44,126 bases of DNA, taken from the NCBI GenBank assembly GCA_002709695.1, contig PAQF01000041.1:4174-48299 (forward strand), written 5' to 3'. The notes under the pieces are model-generated. The model searched no databases, had not been told where the DNA came from, and was given only the letters and a program-made list of their open reading frames with translations. Of this stretch, positions 39,101-44,126 are shown piece by piece (the stretch's first letter is position 1; each line of letters begins with the position of its first letter). Origin of the DNA: Candidatus Poribacteria bacterium (lineage in GTDB: Bacteria; Poribacteria; WGA-4E; UBA9662). The position numbers were made by a program, and so were the translations under genes.

Positions 39101-42100
39101 CTTTTACTTCACCACCGTCTTTGTCCCGAACCACACAAGAGACATTAAAATTACCACTACCGATATAAGTATGAATAACTTCTGATAAACCTATGCCTGT
39201 CTGCTGTTTACTCCCATCTCCAAAATCCCAAATGTATCTTAGCTGATTGACATCTCCAGAAACATCAGTGGCCTTAGCAGTGAACTGAATATCCTCACCT
39301 TCTTGAGCAGTTACACCAAGTGGCAAAGTATCAAATTCCGGGTTAGTATTGGTCACGACTACGTTCACAACTTTCTGATCGGAATCACCCTGAGCATCAA
39401 AAACCGTTAAGGTCAACAAATAGTTTCCATTATCAGGATAAGCATGCGAAACACTTCCAACATCCAATTTTGTCTCTGTTACAGGCTTACCCCCATTGTC
39501 TTGATACCCAAAACTCCAAACATAAGTTAACTCACCATCGTCCGAATCTTTCGCAGTGGCAAAAACCGCAAGTGCTTCACCTTCAACAACCGTCAAACTA
39601 GTAGGGAATTCTGTAATAACAGGAGGGAGATTACGCACATTCACTTCCACAGTTGCAGTTGCTAACGCTCCCTCATTATCCTCAACAACTAATGTTAACT
39701 TGTAAATACCATTCCTTGTATACGTATGAAAAACTTCTGTTAAGTTGCCCCCTGTTTGATCAGGTGTCCCATCCCCGAAGTTCCAAGTTACATTTAACTG
39801 ATCGTTAATCCCCGGATCACTGGCGTTAGCAATAATCTTTATTTCCTTGCCTTCATCAATGGCCTCCGGAAGCAGAATCTCTTCGATCGTAGCACTAATA
39901 TTCTCAACTACAATCTTGATAGCAGGAACAGTTGACACAGAACTGCCATCACTATCAGTAACAGTCAGGCCAACAAAGTATTCGCCATTATCGACGTAAG
40001 AATGTTCTACGGTTTTACCTTCACCATTTCTACCATCCCCAAAATCCCACACATAAGTCAACACATCAGCTGAACCGGCATCTGTAGCAATACCAGTAAA
40101 ACTTACAATCTCACCTTCACCAACAACCTTGGGCATCTCAATTTTTGTAATTGCCGGTGCCACGTTTTCCACACTGAAAGGAATTGAAGGATCAGTTGTA
40201 GCTAAGCCTCCTTCAGGATCCCTAACTGTAACTGAAATCTGATATATACCATTGTTGTTATAAGCTCGTGTGACTTCTTGCCCCACACCGACTTGACCAT
40301 CACCAAAAATCCAGAGGTAGGACAGAATATCATCTGTTCCTCGGTCAGTTGCGGTAACCGAGAATGTAATTTCCTCTCCTTCTTTTGCTGATTCCGGCAT
40401 ATTAACTTCTTTAATAACTGGAGCGACATTGAGTATATTTATTACTTGGCTACGGGTAGCTATACCATCATCACTATCACGCACCGTCAGATTCACTTGA
40501 TAAGGACTATCATTGGTATACACATAATTCACGCTCTCTCCCACAGCAGTATTTCCATCACCGAAATCCCAGATATAGGTCAGAACATCTTCTATACCAA
40601 CATCACTACCACTTGCTGAAAATTCGACGACATCACCTTCATGGATAATGCCTCGAGGCACAGTAAACTCATTGATTATAGGATCAACATTCTTAATAGG
40701 CAGGATAATCGTCTTTTGCGCTTCCGCACCTTCTTCATCCTGCACAGTAAGGGTCAGGGCATAATCTTTGTTATTAACGTAGGAGTGATTAACAACATTA
40801 CCTTCGGCAGTATTATCGTCACCAAAATCCCAAGAAAATTTAAGAGTGTCTTTCTCTCCCGGATCTGTAGCCTGCGCACTAAGCTTAAACCGCTCGCCTT
40901 CCTTCACTTCTTCAGGAATATTAATTATCCCAATTACAGGAGGCAGATTCCTAACTTTAACTGTTTCAGATTGGGTAACAGATCCACCATCATCATCGAT
41001 CACTATAAGCTGGAGTGTATACTCTCCATTGTCTTTATACACATGTGACACAGACGTCAGATTTTCGTCACTCTTAGTATTCCCATCACCGAAATCCCAT
41101 TGAAAAATGAGTATATCCTCAGCACCTATGTCAAAAGCAGCCGCTTCGAAAAACGCATCCGTTCCCTCTTCAGCTTCCAAGCCAGTCTCGGAGGGGAAAC
41201 TAACAATCTCAGGAACAACATTATCTACCACAATTTCATACTGTCGACTAACAGTCGCACGTTCATTATCACTAACAGTCAAAACAAGTGTATAGTCTCG
41301 GTTGTCCTTGTAAATATGATCAACTGACGTCAGGTTCCGATCTCTCCTCTTAACCCCATCACCGAAATCCCATTCATAATTGAGAGTTTCATTATCTTTA
41401 ACCCCCGGATCCTCTGCAGTAACAGAAAAAGAAACTTTTTGACCTTCTTGAATTGATTGCGTTGCAATATCAATGGGCTGATCATCCTCACTACGTAAAG
41501 TCACAGGATTTACTATTGCAGGAGCAACATTCTTAACAGTAATTGAGTATTGTTTCTCACTTACACCGTTAAACATGTCCTTCACTTTTAGTTTCAGCGT
41601 ATAATTTCCATTATCCTCATAAGTATGAACTTCTTCGTTCCGAGCACTTTCAACAATGGTACTTCCATCCCCAAAATCCCACCGGTAAGTCAGTTGCTGA
41701 TTCCCACCAGGATCAGTTGCTGATACTGTAAAAGTAATGGCATCACCTTCATTATAGGAAGACTGAATAGGCAGAATTATAGGTCCGGGGGCGACATTCT
41801 TGACATTAATTTCAACTTTCCCTTCATCTTGCCCACCATCGTCACTAACAATAAAAACAAATGTATCTTTACCCACAAATGGTCTCTTGGGAGTATATTT
41901 TGCTATTGCTCTGTTCTTATCAATTTTTTCGATTTCAGACAACGAGCCATTTTGGGGGGGGGTCTTAATGACAAAAGTTAAATTATCACCATCTACATCA
42001 CTAGCTTCCAAAGTAATCGGAATCAGTTCTCCTTCGTCAGTTTCTGTTGACAAATCCAAAGCAATTGGCGGTTCTGCGACAGACTCAGACGCCTGTCCAA

Positions 42101-42155
42101 CTACCAACAAAACTGATAATAAAAGCAAAAGACATACTCTTTTCATGGGACTCAC
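27159..42155 (-). CDS. Giant multi-domain PKD/cadherin-like surface protein with dockerin, cohesin and FlgD-like tail
   Basis: About 4,998 residues. I place the start at the GTG at 42155: a perfect AGGAGG (42168-42163) sits 7 bases upstream and a signal peptide follows (KRVCLLLLLSVLLVVGQASES); the open frame to 42242 is only an extension. Domains in order, approximate residues: one cadherin/Big_9-like unit (30-113); about 15 PKD units (114-1456); four cadherin/tandem-type units with DxDGD motifs (1456-1880); several cadherin/putative-Ig units (1880-2540); many Ig-like (Big-type) units (2540-4450); FnIII (4460-4556); dockerin with two calcium loops, DVNRDESVDILDL and DIDRSGSVDVLDL (4686-4741); cohesin-like (4756-4890); and a tail with NYPNPFNPETWIPYHI ending in GIYFYELEAG and TRKMIILK. 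It is probably an exported, calcium-stabilised cell-surface or matrix fibre. The ligand is unknown. Confidence 0.93.
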   Translation of the reverse strand: MSPMKRVCLLLLLSVLLVVGQASESVAEPPIALDLSTETDEGELIPITLEASDVDGDNLTFVIKTPPQNGSLSEIEKIDKNRAIAKYTPKRPFVGKDTFVFIVSDDGGQDEGKVEINVKNVAPGPIILPIQSSYNEGDAITFTVSATDPGGNQQLTYRWDFGDGSTIVESARNEEVHTYEDNGNYTLKLKVKDMFNGVSEKQYSITVKNVAPAIVNPVTLRSEDDQPIDIATQSIQEGQKVSFSVTAEDPGVKDNETLNYEWDFGDGVKRRDRNLTSVDHIYKDNRDYTLVLTVSDNERATVSRQYEIVVDNVVPEIVSFPSETGLEAEEGTDAFFEAAAFDIGAEDILIFQWDFGDGNTKSDENLTSVSHVYKDNGEYTLQLIVIDDDGGSVTQSETVKVRNLPPVIGIINIPEEVKEGERFKLSAQATDPGEKDTLKFSWDFGDDNTAEGNVVNHSYVNNKDYALTLTVQDEEGAEAQKTIILPIKNVDPIINEFTVPRGIIHEGDVVEFSASGSDVGIEDVLTYIWDFGDGNTAVGESVNYVYTNDSPYQVNLTVRDSDDGIATRSQVINILNVAPVIKEVNMPESAKEGEEITFSVTATDRGTDDILSYLWIFGDGQVGVGQEVTRAYNNNGIYQISVTVRDPEGGLATTDPSIPFSVENVAPAITKIEMPKVVGEGEIVSFTGIATDAGSADVLTYVWDFGDGRNGEGKTVEHSYVDNGEYFVGLTVTDSDGSSVSTVPAIKIVVENISATIEEILLPEAIDEGKEIKIIANASDPGINDQLNVTWNFGDGTPDQTGGNLTEVFHTYTRNGIYKLTLVVEDNEGALATATVEVNVRNLPPVITEFPTSLTVVEGEALAVFATAKDSDDGELTYVWSFGYQDNGGKPVTETKLDVGSVSHAYPDNGNYLLTLTVFDAQGDSDQKVVNVVVTNTNPEFDTLPLGVTAQEGEDIQFTAKATDVSGDVNQLRYIWDFGDGSKQQTGIGLSEVIHTYIGSGNFNVSCVVRDKDGGEVKETVQVTIFNIDPEIIQPPANQTADEGQEVEFDAVASDLSELTYVWDFGDGSEQEVGIDITSVTHVYVNDGRYQLILTVRDADGASVTRTATVNIRNAIPEFIEFQQDIEAFQKSEINFSVEAKDSGEEDVLSYRWDFGDGTLVVSSGQESNLSHTYEDKGDFNASVTVADEDGGESVHEFVVKVKNLPPEVDQPIGTREGNEGDEFAFQVTANKEELFYQWDFGDGETKNGRNLDSISHVYKADNVYSVTVTVTDADLEEAKSEVFQVTVMNAPPIAKPGGPYTGKEGGKIKFDASESVDPGADPLTYQWEFDGETKEGKIVTFDLKTVGTSTATLRVTDDAGGSSDVEANVTIENTPPTILGFIDGPYSGEVGGTIILEADAEDAVEAENLKYSWYTKGGNVNFEETGKQVEFAPQASGEIIIVLEVEDANGGKDIAETIVAVKEPQNTEPQIVDDNSVTDEDQPVQIPVLLNDSDADGDDIKVVSITQPEHGIVKIQEDGTLLYSPHLDYFNDSISLDSFTYKISDGKGSLSESATVAIEVKPINDPPTVEDDVLETNEDQLLIITEEGLTKNDRDAEKAKLKFQSISAKSGRGVKIADKGNGTYEYTPEENFFGTDSFTYLVADDKGATSGANVEIVIRPVNDQPLPGVDIIDNEIVALPEDTKGFEISVFRNTKDVDGDNLTVVSVKSAENGKVEIGPGGLPVYTPNLDYFNDSTSLDSFTYMVSDGKGNPVPATVKVLVEPVNDLPRIEIDSDTIITDEDVAVEIQLKVVDPDGDSLMVSQFTNPIKGEISGNIPNKLQAGDILKLMYTPPRDYFGVDAFSLKVIDIDPATGVARVDSTEAWKKVGIEILSVFDPPQFAQLGNISLPAEELKFTHGTGKRIEVPISVENPEGKVLKYTLTGLPTDAGYQLRSVLGGLNFNWFPKSTFVGTHDIGIFVSGNPEPLKFQLEIFQINRTPAFQNITSMHVDPNENPIAEFNIQVIDPDPNEVFEFTIIRIGSRGTVPEVKNVIASQTSEVKGGTSVDVMLRWSLDLEKDTDRLVNFIIKVEDDDKVNQLSAQAEFTVGVGRINTPPTLLLEKDVYNIRESVRHSTGEATNRLQDVDGSEDYLLKIQLQAKDAEGDPLVFGAEGLPDNAIFDQSTGEFFWEPTLKDGDGPDGARIWTVLLSVEEVRSDKNIALSDQKTIRIRVQDRNIIPKMDPVADQQVQEGQLLTIGLQALDIDGDKISFRPEGLPLGAVLTGISPGVAKISWIPDYDIAGREPFTVTVNALDPKATVKLGQNKHVFKIDVLNTNQPPILVNELSAQSVEEGSVIQFPVTFTDPDFGVDPDEKVALTLENAPESAELIDNGNGNGTFRWQTDLDSAIEKGYRVLIVATDNSQASTKESVQVLVDNVNRPPVFVNPIRVPAQIIEGDTLAVSLVALSPEDPVLASDPDGSDEPLRFELKGRIPKGEAKIAGSTLVIKTKTGDVGEHNFTIRVYDRDNAKGEADIQLNIAALNLKPVIDEIQPVINVVEGEQVSLEVTFHDPNDDEILIEVNPKSLGGFESKPGVGKFSWLAPSGQKGKAYDLTFTVQEAETNEKYKVEVTTKLVVVSNTGPIIRNLEVDGYNKEVEIKFQLESEKPVTASFQIMELTEGASFNPVREELNLVTGPVSVLWDTAGYGTDVTQYKIRVEVFDELHKNSVTIGPHLIDNVSPEITSVDAGRLIQSAVSALGDISVGTGEIVTMKASVADNDKVDRVNVVLVETESLASRSGDSFEAQVDVPDNPLDLMRAAGITGIDASALEQGVDFPYYIEATDRAGNVARLPKDKEFILRVVDKTLPQASIEPTEITVKQGAEIELNASSSTDNSGRVAGFAWDVDDSDGIDFDESTYTERSIKFVAKKTGNVSLRVKDPAGNVSTTTAKIIVIDRTPPEPPKFYSLEPAIVSGNKVTITGETEPKAKIDITVQGAVELQVTAEADMQGGFNQEISDLPDGSYQIVGIATDESGNISRQANAIPLIIDNTPPQIDLVLGKVSGPPGSSNRMQTVHKTPNVRPPVPVEVTDAGGIAFIDLYLLEGTTSVSLDGGDSRRNASGTRSISDVILPLEGRNLITGVTYTAKVVARDLAGLRAEKSLQFVVDARAPDVNPPQITFVSPASEGRLTADPRLELKVTVADNESGFDINSADFISVILSDVDSQSVAISQLSKSSNDVNSVVITTYPAVDLVSGRYTLSVQVTDLKGNAESGTRSFQVIGAPPTAVTVPNLNRLQEDGETDGFEYVLESPTTLDGSLDITQLPGGGSVEVYVNGDMVTRANIDEASGNFVTNVPLTEGKNEVTLVVINSLGVKGTPSTPRYFVLDTLPPQIESLEPADGSTVGNVLEIRAIVKDSTIVSPDVIGINSDSVKLYIDDQLQEKTYDPVTGQLACSISEPFVNGAKPKIRVEAADKFGNNVEVESSFEVEADLPDVVPPVVSGISPTAGSSLNAADLSRPDFALMGSAYDTGSGLAEVQIRLDGSIASSKVFQARLQATSGDAEEIPADVDIGTLSFVPENLSDGVHVLTIYARDKSGNEKIVNSKFAVDTSTEVPVLNSILSPLNKRLVDLEGKAEPLASIKIVVNGKPTTTLAADENGNFIQPKLILVAGENQIIAVATDAAGNVSEPSETLSLVADVRPPVIGNPKPVPGSRIKSKIVEMSVELTDNPGGAGIDESELQLILDGNVQLFEFTYDGKHLSYIPAEDSNELAELTEGTHFFRVIASDVAGNTISFDSGDFEVDYTAPGISEILPETGAVLSNSQPEVKAVVQAKDLSSVSISIVSSDGNQVSVTQDFDAIIGQYRAKPDVALANANYTATVRAEDIAGNVSQGQVQFAVDTAASDETPPKIVPNFPQPGDEVSTTSMLAIDFQVLDSDGGIDFENMAVEVNGVVSNDLFGEGSPHRYDRGTGCVVLFGRLQLELGALEDPLELGALEDPLELGALEDPLDAGALAEPMDLGALDDSMEFAALEDPLDLQELNEPLDLAVGLNTLSITVSDSFSNATSFDFNFGVSLTPPVSPAIDLGGKPAEMADLGISNVRVSEKKIVAGQEFTILFNASENITAAFLDFSNLDTTISSKKRPAWAEADAGGLGGGLGGGLGGGFGAGMSSEVLWDVVSQLAEIEPDVIPQKLVKLDFNEVQKRLYNVPAKSKRYEAMAKVSKNTKIKGGAKTASLVVLASQSSFDSESIWIPFENPKTDGKRRGNRFNNRQLVAEASVPQAKSKGVTSAFDIVINNRGQNKIYTNSPEIPMSGQIADYNGKKVEVEVFVNDKPMGIVPVDKDGNFEIDRILLKSGVNKVTSFTRSRAKLQSPASPAQTVFLDRTLPKIKFVNLPDQIDRPKIQAKIQFSDNSKVSAESITLMINDKEPVALPTNKNVITETISLKEGKNRLALSAVDAAGNVSKTYRVTVTVDNKPPDAPPVTLSGRLTYSGTEIIVSWTVDPDAKYYNLYRSEVPITELKNVRRRKGKLRKTEFTDSDVDVGTTYYYALTSISPSGVESLSPSENLNVTVLSARKGGTAVMANGARITARAKSISKDSTMYAAVSIDKLIDTDVPDFAGSVEGTVYRFAAVSQDGSPFKSKFAKSAKVTIPYPVFESPDDLSVYALSDGRWKLKKVSKIDKRRKTFTMSTRYFETYRLVETAAQENPWDVNRDESVDILDLVQVSNALGAEEFDAAADIDRSGSVDVLDLRLVAKHFNENDGAVAAAPVVKFLAPRADVSMSIETIEAGSSLEQIVLSVNVALNERLKGFQFDLKYDPNFLDVIRVEEGNTLQGSSFWIEPRLLDGRIEQIAAVEIGEVDESVTAATSKLATIVFQPKVDINHVLNSIHLENLKLSDSKADLVPARIKLIDNLSQLVAPSLSFALGQNYPNPFNPETWIPYHIKEDRLVTIRIYNASGKLVRELDLGFKSSGSYIARHKAAYWDGRNLHGEEVASGIYFYELEAGQFNATRKMIILK
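27162..27450 (-). other. FlgD-like C-terminal module of the giant protein
   Basis: This part encodes QNYPNPFNPETWIPYHI, then IRIYNASGKLVREL, YWDGRNLHGEEVASGIYFY and the final TRKMIILK. This is the FlgD Ig-like / secretion-tail form found at the ends of many exported proteins in Fibrobacteres-Chlorobi-Bacteroidetes relatives and Poribacteria. By analogy it may act as an export or attachment signal; a type IX machinery is not shown by this window. Confidence 0.75.
27490..27890 (-). other. Cohesin-like domain of the giant protein
   Basis: The encoded stretch runs from MSIETIEAGSSLEQIVLSVN through LKGFQFDLKYDPNFLDVIRVEEG to ATIVFQPKVD, a pattern typical of cohesin/CBM-type beta-sandwiches. Cohesins bind dockerins with calcium. 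It directly follows the dockerin in the same polypeptide. Confidence 0.7.
27934..28098 (-). other. Dockerin type I domain of the giant protein
   Basis: Two EF-hand-like calcium loops are 24 residues apart: D-V-N-R-D-E-S-V-D-I-L-D-L and D-I-D-R-S-G-S-V-D-V-L-D-L. Acidic residues are kept at the calcium-binding positions in both. Confidence 0.88.
29715..29770 (-). repeat. Gly-Gly-Leu-Gly tandem repeat in the giant protein
   Basis: The coding strand encodes GGLGGGLGGGLGGGFGAG, a run of 12-bp units with small differences between copies. It probably forms a flexible hinge between two structured parts of the giant protein. Confidence 0.85.
30090..30278 (-). repeat. 27-bp in-frame minisatellite in the giant gene
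   Basis: Seven consecutive 27-bp units encode 9-residue repeats. The first three are identical in protein (LELGALEDP at 30278-30252, 30251-30225, 30224-30198). The next four have drifted: LDAGALAEP, MDLGALDDS, MEFAALEDP, LDLQELNEP. A partial copy (LDLAVG) returns to the Ig-like domain. The array interrupts a domain that resumes as LNTLSITVSDS. Confidence 0.95.
36530..37790 (-). repeat. Four cadherin/tandem-type repeats in the giant gene
   Basis: Four units of about 95 residues share T-D-E-D-Q/V at the start, D-x-D-G-D in the first half, TPxxDYFxxDSF near the end and close with VxPVND-type linkers. The linkers bind calcium in related Big_9/cadherin-like repeats. Two of the units share a nearly identical phrase, LDYFNDS-SLDSFTY. 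Confidence 0.85.
37790..41815 (-). repeat. Array of about 15 PKD units in the giant gene
   Basis: The phrase WDFGDG or a close variant recurs about every 260-310 bases, with plus-strand matches near 41666, 41356, 41091, 40812, 40557, 40300, 40032, 39768, 39505, 39209, 38955, 38684, 38425 and 38164. A last degenerate unit lies near 37905. Each unit also carries a V-x-H-x-Y phrase, a LTV strand and a final N-x-P-P linker, the PKD hallmark. Confidence 0.93.
41954..41962 (-). repeat. C9 homopolymer near the start of the giant gene
   Basis: Nine consecutive C residues on the coding strand span a Thr-Pro-Pro-Gln stretch about 65 codons after the GTG start. In this sequence the tract keeps the frame open. 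Tracts of this length are prone to slippage. Confidence 0.9.
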
Positions 42156-42937
42156 TAAATATCCTCCTAGACAGCCACTCGATTGCTCTTGATAATTTGG
42201 CAAACAAATACCTTCAGGTACATCAATGGTCGAAATAACCATGATTCATACCCACAACTCACACCAAAAATGGGCCTTCATCAAATAACATTCAAATTTC
42301 TTTCGGGAAACACGCACGCTTAATCGATATTAATCCACGATAACAAGGAAAAACATCTAAAGCAGGTACACTTCAAAGAGATCAATCCAAATACAAACCT
42401 CTTCATCAGAGTAACATTAAGGTAGGGGGGTAGGTAAGTTATTAAGGAATGATTACTATTTTCTAAGCATCGATCACGATTGTATCATACAAAAACAGTC
42501 TTGTCCACTATTTTTTGTATTCACGCAAAATATAAAAAAACACAGCATTACACAGTACAAACCAAACAGTAGCTTCATTTATTTTGAGCCCCCAAGCAAA
42601 TCCAAGTCACATCAGTTTCGCTTGAGAGAAAAAACAAATAAATTACCATACCGATCGTGGGAACTTAATTATGAAAGAGACGAAATCAAGCAACAACATT
42701 TTAAGAAGCTAAGTTTATTATCATCTTAAAATTAGCTTCCAGAGATTGTAAAAACCGGGAAATGAGGATTAATATACAACCAGATTTTTTCTGGTGGAAT
42801 TACCAAAACGCGTGTATAAGACAAAGTTACCTCACACAGCAATCAAGGTTTAAATAAAGATAATTTCAAACAACTGTAATCCCATCTGTTATTAAGATGT
42901 TTGTTGGAAACCTATTACCATCCAAATCTGTAATTGC
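42156..42937. other. Gene-free stretch between the giant gene and pcs
   Basis: About 780 bases with no convincing gene. The left end contains the AGGAGG ribosome-binding site of the giant gene. The rest is AT-rich; a G6 run lies near 42425. No clear minus-strand promoter for the giant gene could be identified, though it must lie here. The right end leads into the pcs promoter. Confidence 0.6.
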
Positions 42938-42966
42938 TTGACACAATACTAGAATTTAAGTAATAA
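42938..42966 (+). promoter_or_regulatory. Promoter of pcs
   Basis: TTGACA (42938-42943) and TAATAA (42961-42966) are 17 bases apart on the plus strand. Transcription would start near 42973, about 40 bases before the ATG at 43013. Confidence 0.8.
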
Positions 42967-43012
42967 TCACCGCAAAGTTCAAGTTTCTTCGGAAACCAGT
43001 AGAGATGGCCAA

Positions 43013-43738
43013 ATGAGGAACGTCGGCATTCCTTCAGACAACCTACATAGAAGCAGAATCATTGCTTGGGGAATCCATTTATTTACTGCTAGTGGTGTTA
43101 TATGGTCATTATTAGCAATCATTGCGATTATCAGCCACCAATGGCAATTAGCCTTTGCTTGGATGATGTTAGCTGCATGCATCGATTTTCTAGATGGATC
43201 TCTGGCACGTTATTTTAGAATTAGTAGCATATTGCCAGAATTTGACGGAGCACTATTAGACAATATTGTCGACTATTTGTCCTATGTTTTTGTTCCCGCC
43301 CTATTTTTGTGGGGGAGTGACTTACTGCCAAGCGAATGGAAATTACCCAGTGCGATCATGATCTCGTTAGCATCAGCCTACCAGTTCTGCCAATCTGACG
43401 CCAAGACCACAGACAATACATTTAAAGGGTTTCCTTCTTACTGGAATTTCGCAATTTTTTATCTGTTTTTTCTTCAATGGAATCCATGGATTAACTTCGC
43501 AATCCTCTTTTTCCTAAGTCTCTTTGTATTTGTACCAATCCAATACGCCTATCCTTCGCTTATGAATCGCCACAAACTACCAACTGTTATACTAACTCTT
43601 ACATGGTTTGTCATGCTAATAGCCATTTTGATTCAATATCCTAATCAACAATATTGGTTGATATTAACATCACTACTCTACATAGTATATTACGTAGCAA
43701 TTAGTTTACTTTTGAGGTCCAACCAAAATCAAATTTAA
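43013..43738 (+). CDS. pcs: Phosphatidylcholine synthase (CDP-alcohol phosphatidyltransferase)
   Basis: 241 residues with about eight hydrophobic segments. The catalytic motif is DG-x2-AR-x12-G-x3-D-x3-D: DGSLAR, then 12 residues, then GALLDNIVD (about residues 62-87). The 12-residue spacing is the variant described for bacterial phosphatidylcholine synthases, rather than the 8 of other CDP-alcohol transferases. The following QFCQSDAKTTDNTFKGFPSYWN is also typical of Pcs. The enzyme joins choline directly to CDP-diacylglycerol at the inner membrane, releasing CMP. It therefore depends on choline from outside, which fits a host-associated or marine lifestyle. It has its own near-consensus promoter. 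GAG about 9 bases upstream is a weak ribosome-binding site. Confidence 0.9.
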   Translation: MRNVGIPSDNLHRSRIIAWGIHLFTASGVIWSLLAIIAIISHQWQLAFAWMMLAACIDFLDGSLARYFRISSILPEFDGALLDNIVDYLSYVFVPALFLWGSDLLPSEWKLPSAIMISLASAYQFCQSDAKTTDNTFKGFPSYWNFAIFYLFFLQWNPWINFAILFFLSLFVFVPIQYAYPSLMNRHKLPTVILTLTWFVMLIAILIQYPNQQYWLILTSLLYIVYYVAISLLLRSNQNQI

Positions 43739-43914
43739 AATATCATGAAAAATATTTACATACGATCTTTCGTGGTCTTGATATTATACCCCAGTCCGAA
43801 TTTCCTTTCCTAGGTATTATCGCCGTATTTAACACCTTAAAAAATGTAATCAGGAAATTCAGTTCTAGTTTAGTCTAATAGACCTTTACTTTCGAGGTTC
43901 TGAGAGAGGCTTAG

Positions 43915-44126
43915 ATGAAATTTGTACAATATCTAATCAAAACATTTAAGGACTGGAGGTACCTACCAACTCAATTTCTAATCTCCAAACTTAAAAAATC
44001 TGAATCTGCAGAAATCCGATCCTATGCAGCAGAAGCACTAGGAGCAATTGGAGATGCACATGCAAACCAACCGCTCATTGATGCACTCCAAGATACAAAC
44101 AACAGCGTCCGCCGCTTTGCTATCTC
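43915..44126 (+). CDS. HEAT-repeat protein (partial, runs off the window)
   Basis: The first 70 codons of a protein that continues past the right edge. After about 28 residues the sequence has two HEAT/PBS-lyase-type units: IRSYAAEALGAIGDAHANQPLIDAL and then QDTNNSVRRFAI. The A-x-x-A-L-G-x-I-G-D phrase is the hallmark. Such repeats make helical scaffolds for protein binding. AGAGG five bases before the ATG supports the start. There is no signal peptide in the visible part (FVQYLIKTFKDW is not hydrophobic enough). The gene follows pcs by 176 bp; any functional link is unknown. Confidence 0.85.
   Translation, partial: MKFVQYLIKTFKDWRYLPTQFLISKLKKSESAEIRSYAAEALGAIGDAHANQPLIDALQDTNNSVRRFAI

Noticed and set aside
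37790-41815. CRISPR-like or DNA-level repeat array
   Set aside because: The regular spacing of near-identical 17-base words comes from the conserved WDFGDG codons of PKD domains, not from direct repeats with spacers.
42979-43182. 67-residue minus-strand frame
   Set aside because: It overlaps the pcs promoter and start on the opposite strand and has no family signature.

Overview
The window comes from an AT-rich (GC roughly 40% by eye) Gram-negative-type bacterial chromosome. The outer-membrane logic is clear: lipoproteins, an OmpA/SPOR envelope protein and cytochrome c maturation genes. The 5,000-residue surface protein ends in NPFNPETWIPYHI followed by a FlgD-like ...GIYFYELEAG...TRKMIILK tail. 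Together with DUF3108-like, FGE/SUMF1-like, dockerin/cohesin, PKD and HEAT-repeat proteins, this style is one I associate with Candidatus Poribacteria (sponge symbionts and relatives). That assignment is inference from protein style, not from a marker gene. No phage, insertion sequence, CRISPR array or rRNA gene is visible.

Layout. Bases 1-5547 are on the plus strand: a DUF3108-like exported protein, a REC-adenylate cyclase-TPR protein, a PAS histidine kinase, then a low-molecular-weight phosphotyrosine phosphatase and an FGE-like lipoprotein behind a perfect-consensus promoter (TTGACA-17-TATAAT). Bases 5571-15795 are mostly minus strand: sufS-sufE (ATGA overlap), a PorV-like/FlgD-like/OmpA/SPOR protein 3 bp behind a GH36-like alpha-galactosidase, and a lipoprotein/unknown/ABC-2 permease/GNAT cluster. 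lysA (plus) diverges from that cluster. Bases 17219-19365 hold thrS (without a TGS domain) and a tRNA-Gly/Cys/Val operon with its own promoter and terminator. A lone receiver-domain protein follows. Bases 20760-27066 are one minus-strand run: Gfo/Idh/MocA oxidoreductase, exported toroid protein, ccmB-ccmC-ccmD, trpB-trpA. A terminator separates it from the 15-kb giant gene (27159-42155). At the right edge, on the plus strand, are a phosphatidylcholine synthase (pcs) and the start of a HEAT-repeat protein.

How it fits together. The most distinctive element is the giant modular surface protein: about 15 PKD units, cadherin/Big-type repeats, an FnIII domain, a dockerin, a cohesin and a FlgD-like tail. 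It carries a C9 homopolymer about 65 codons after the start and a 27-bp in-frame minisatellite inside one domain, both of which could make the protein variable. Several gene sets are locally incomplete: ccmBCD without ccmA, an ABC-2 permease without an ATPase, and sufSE without sufBCD. Their partners must lie elsewhere or be absent. Several promoters are near-perfect sigma70-type, and many starts are GTG, TTG or shifted from the longest reading frame; start corrections are given where ribosome-binding sites or terminators decide them.
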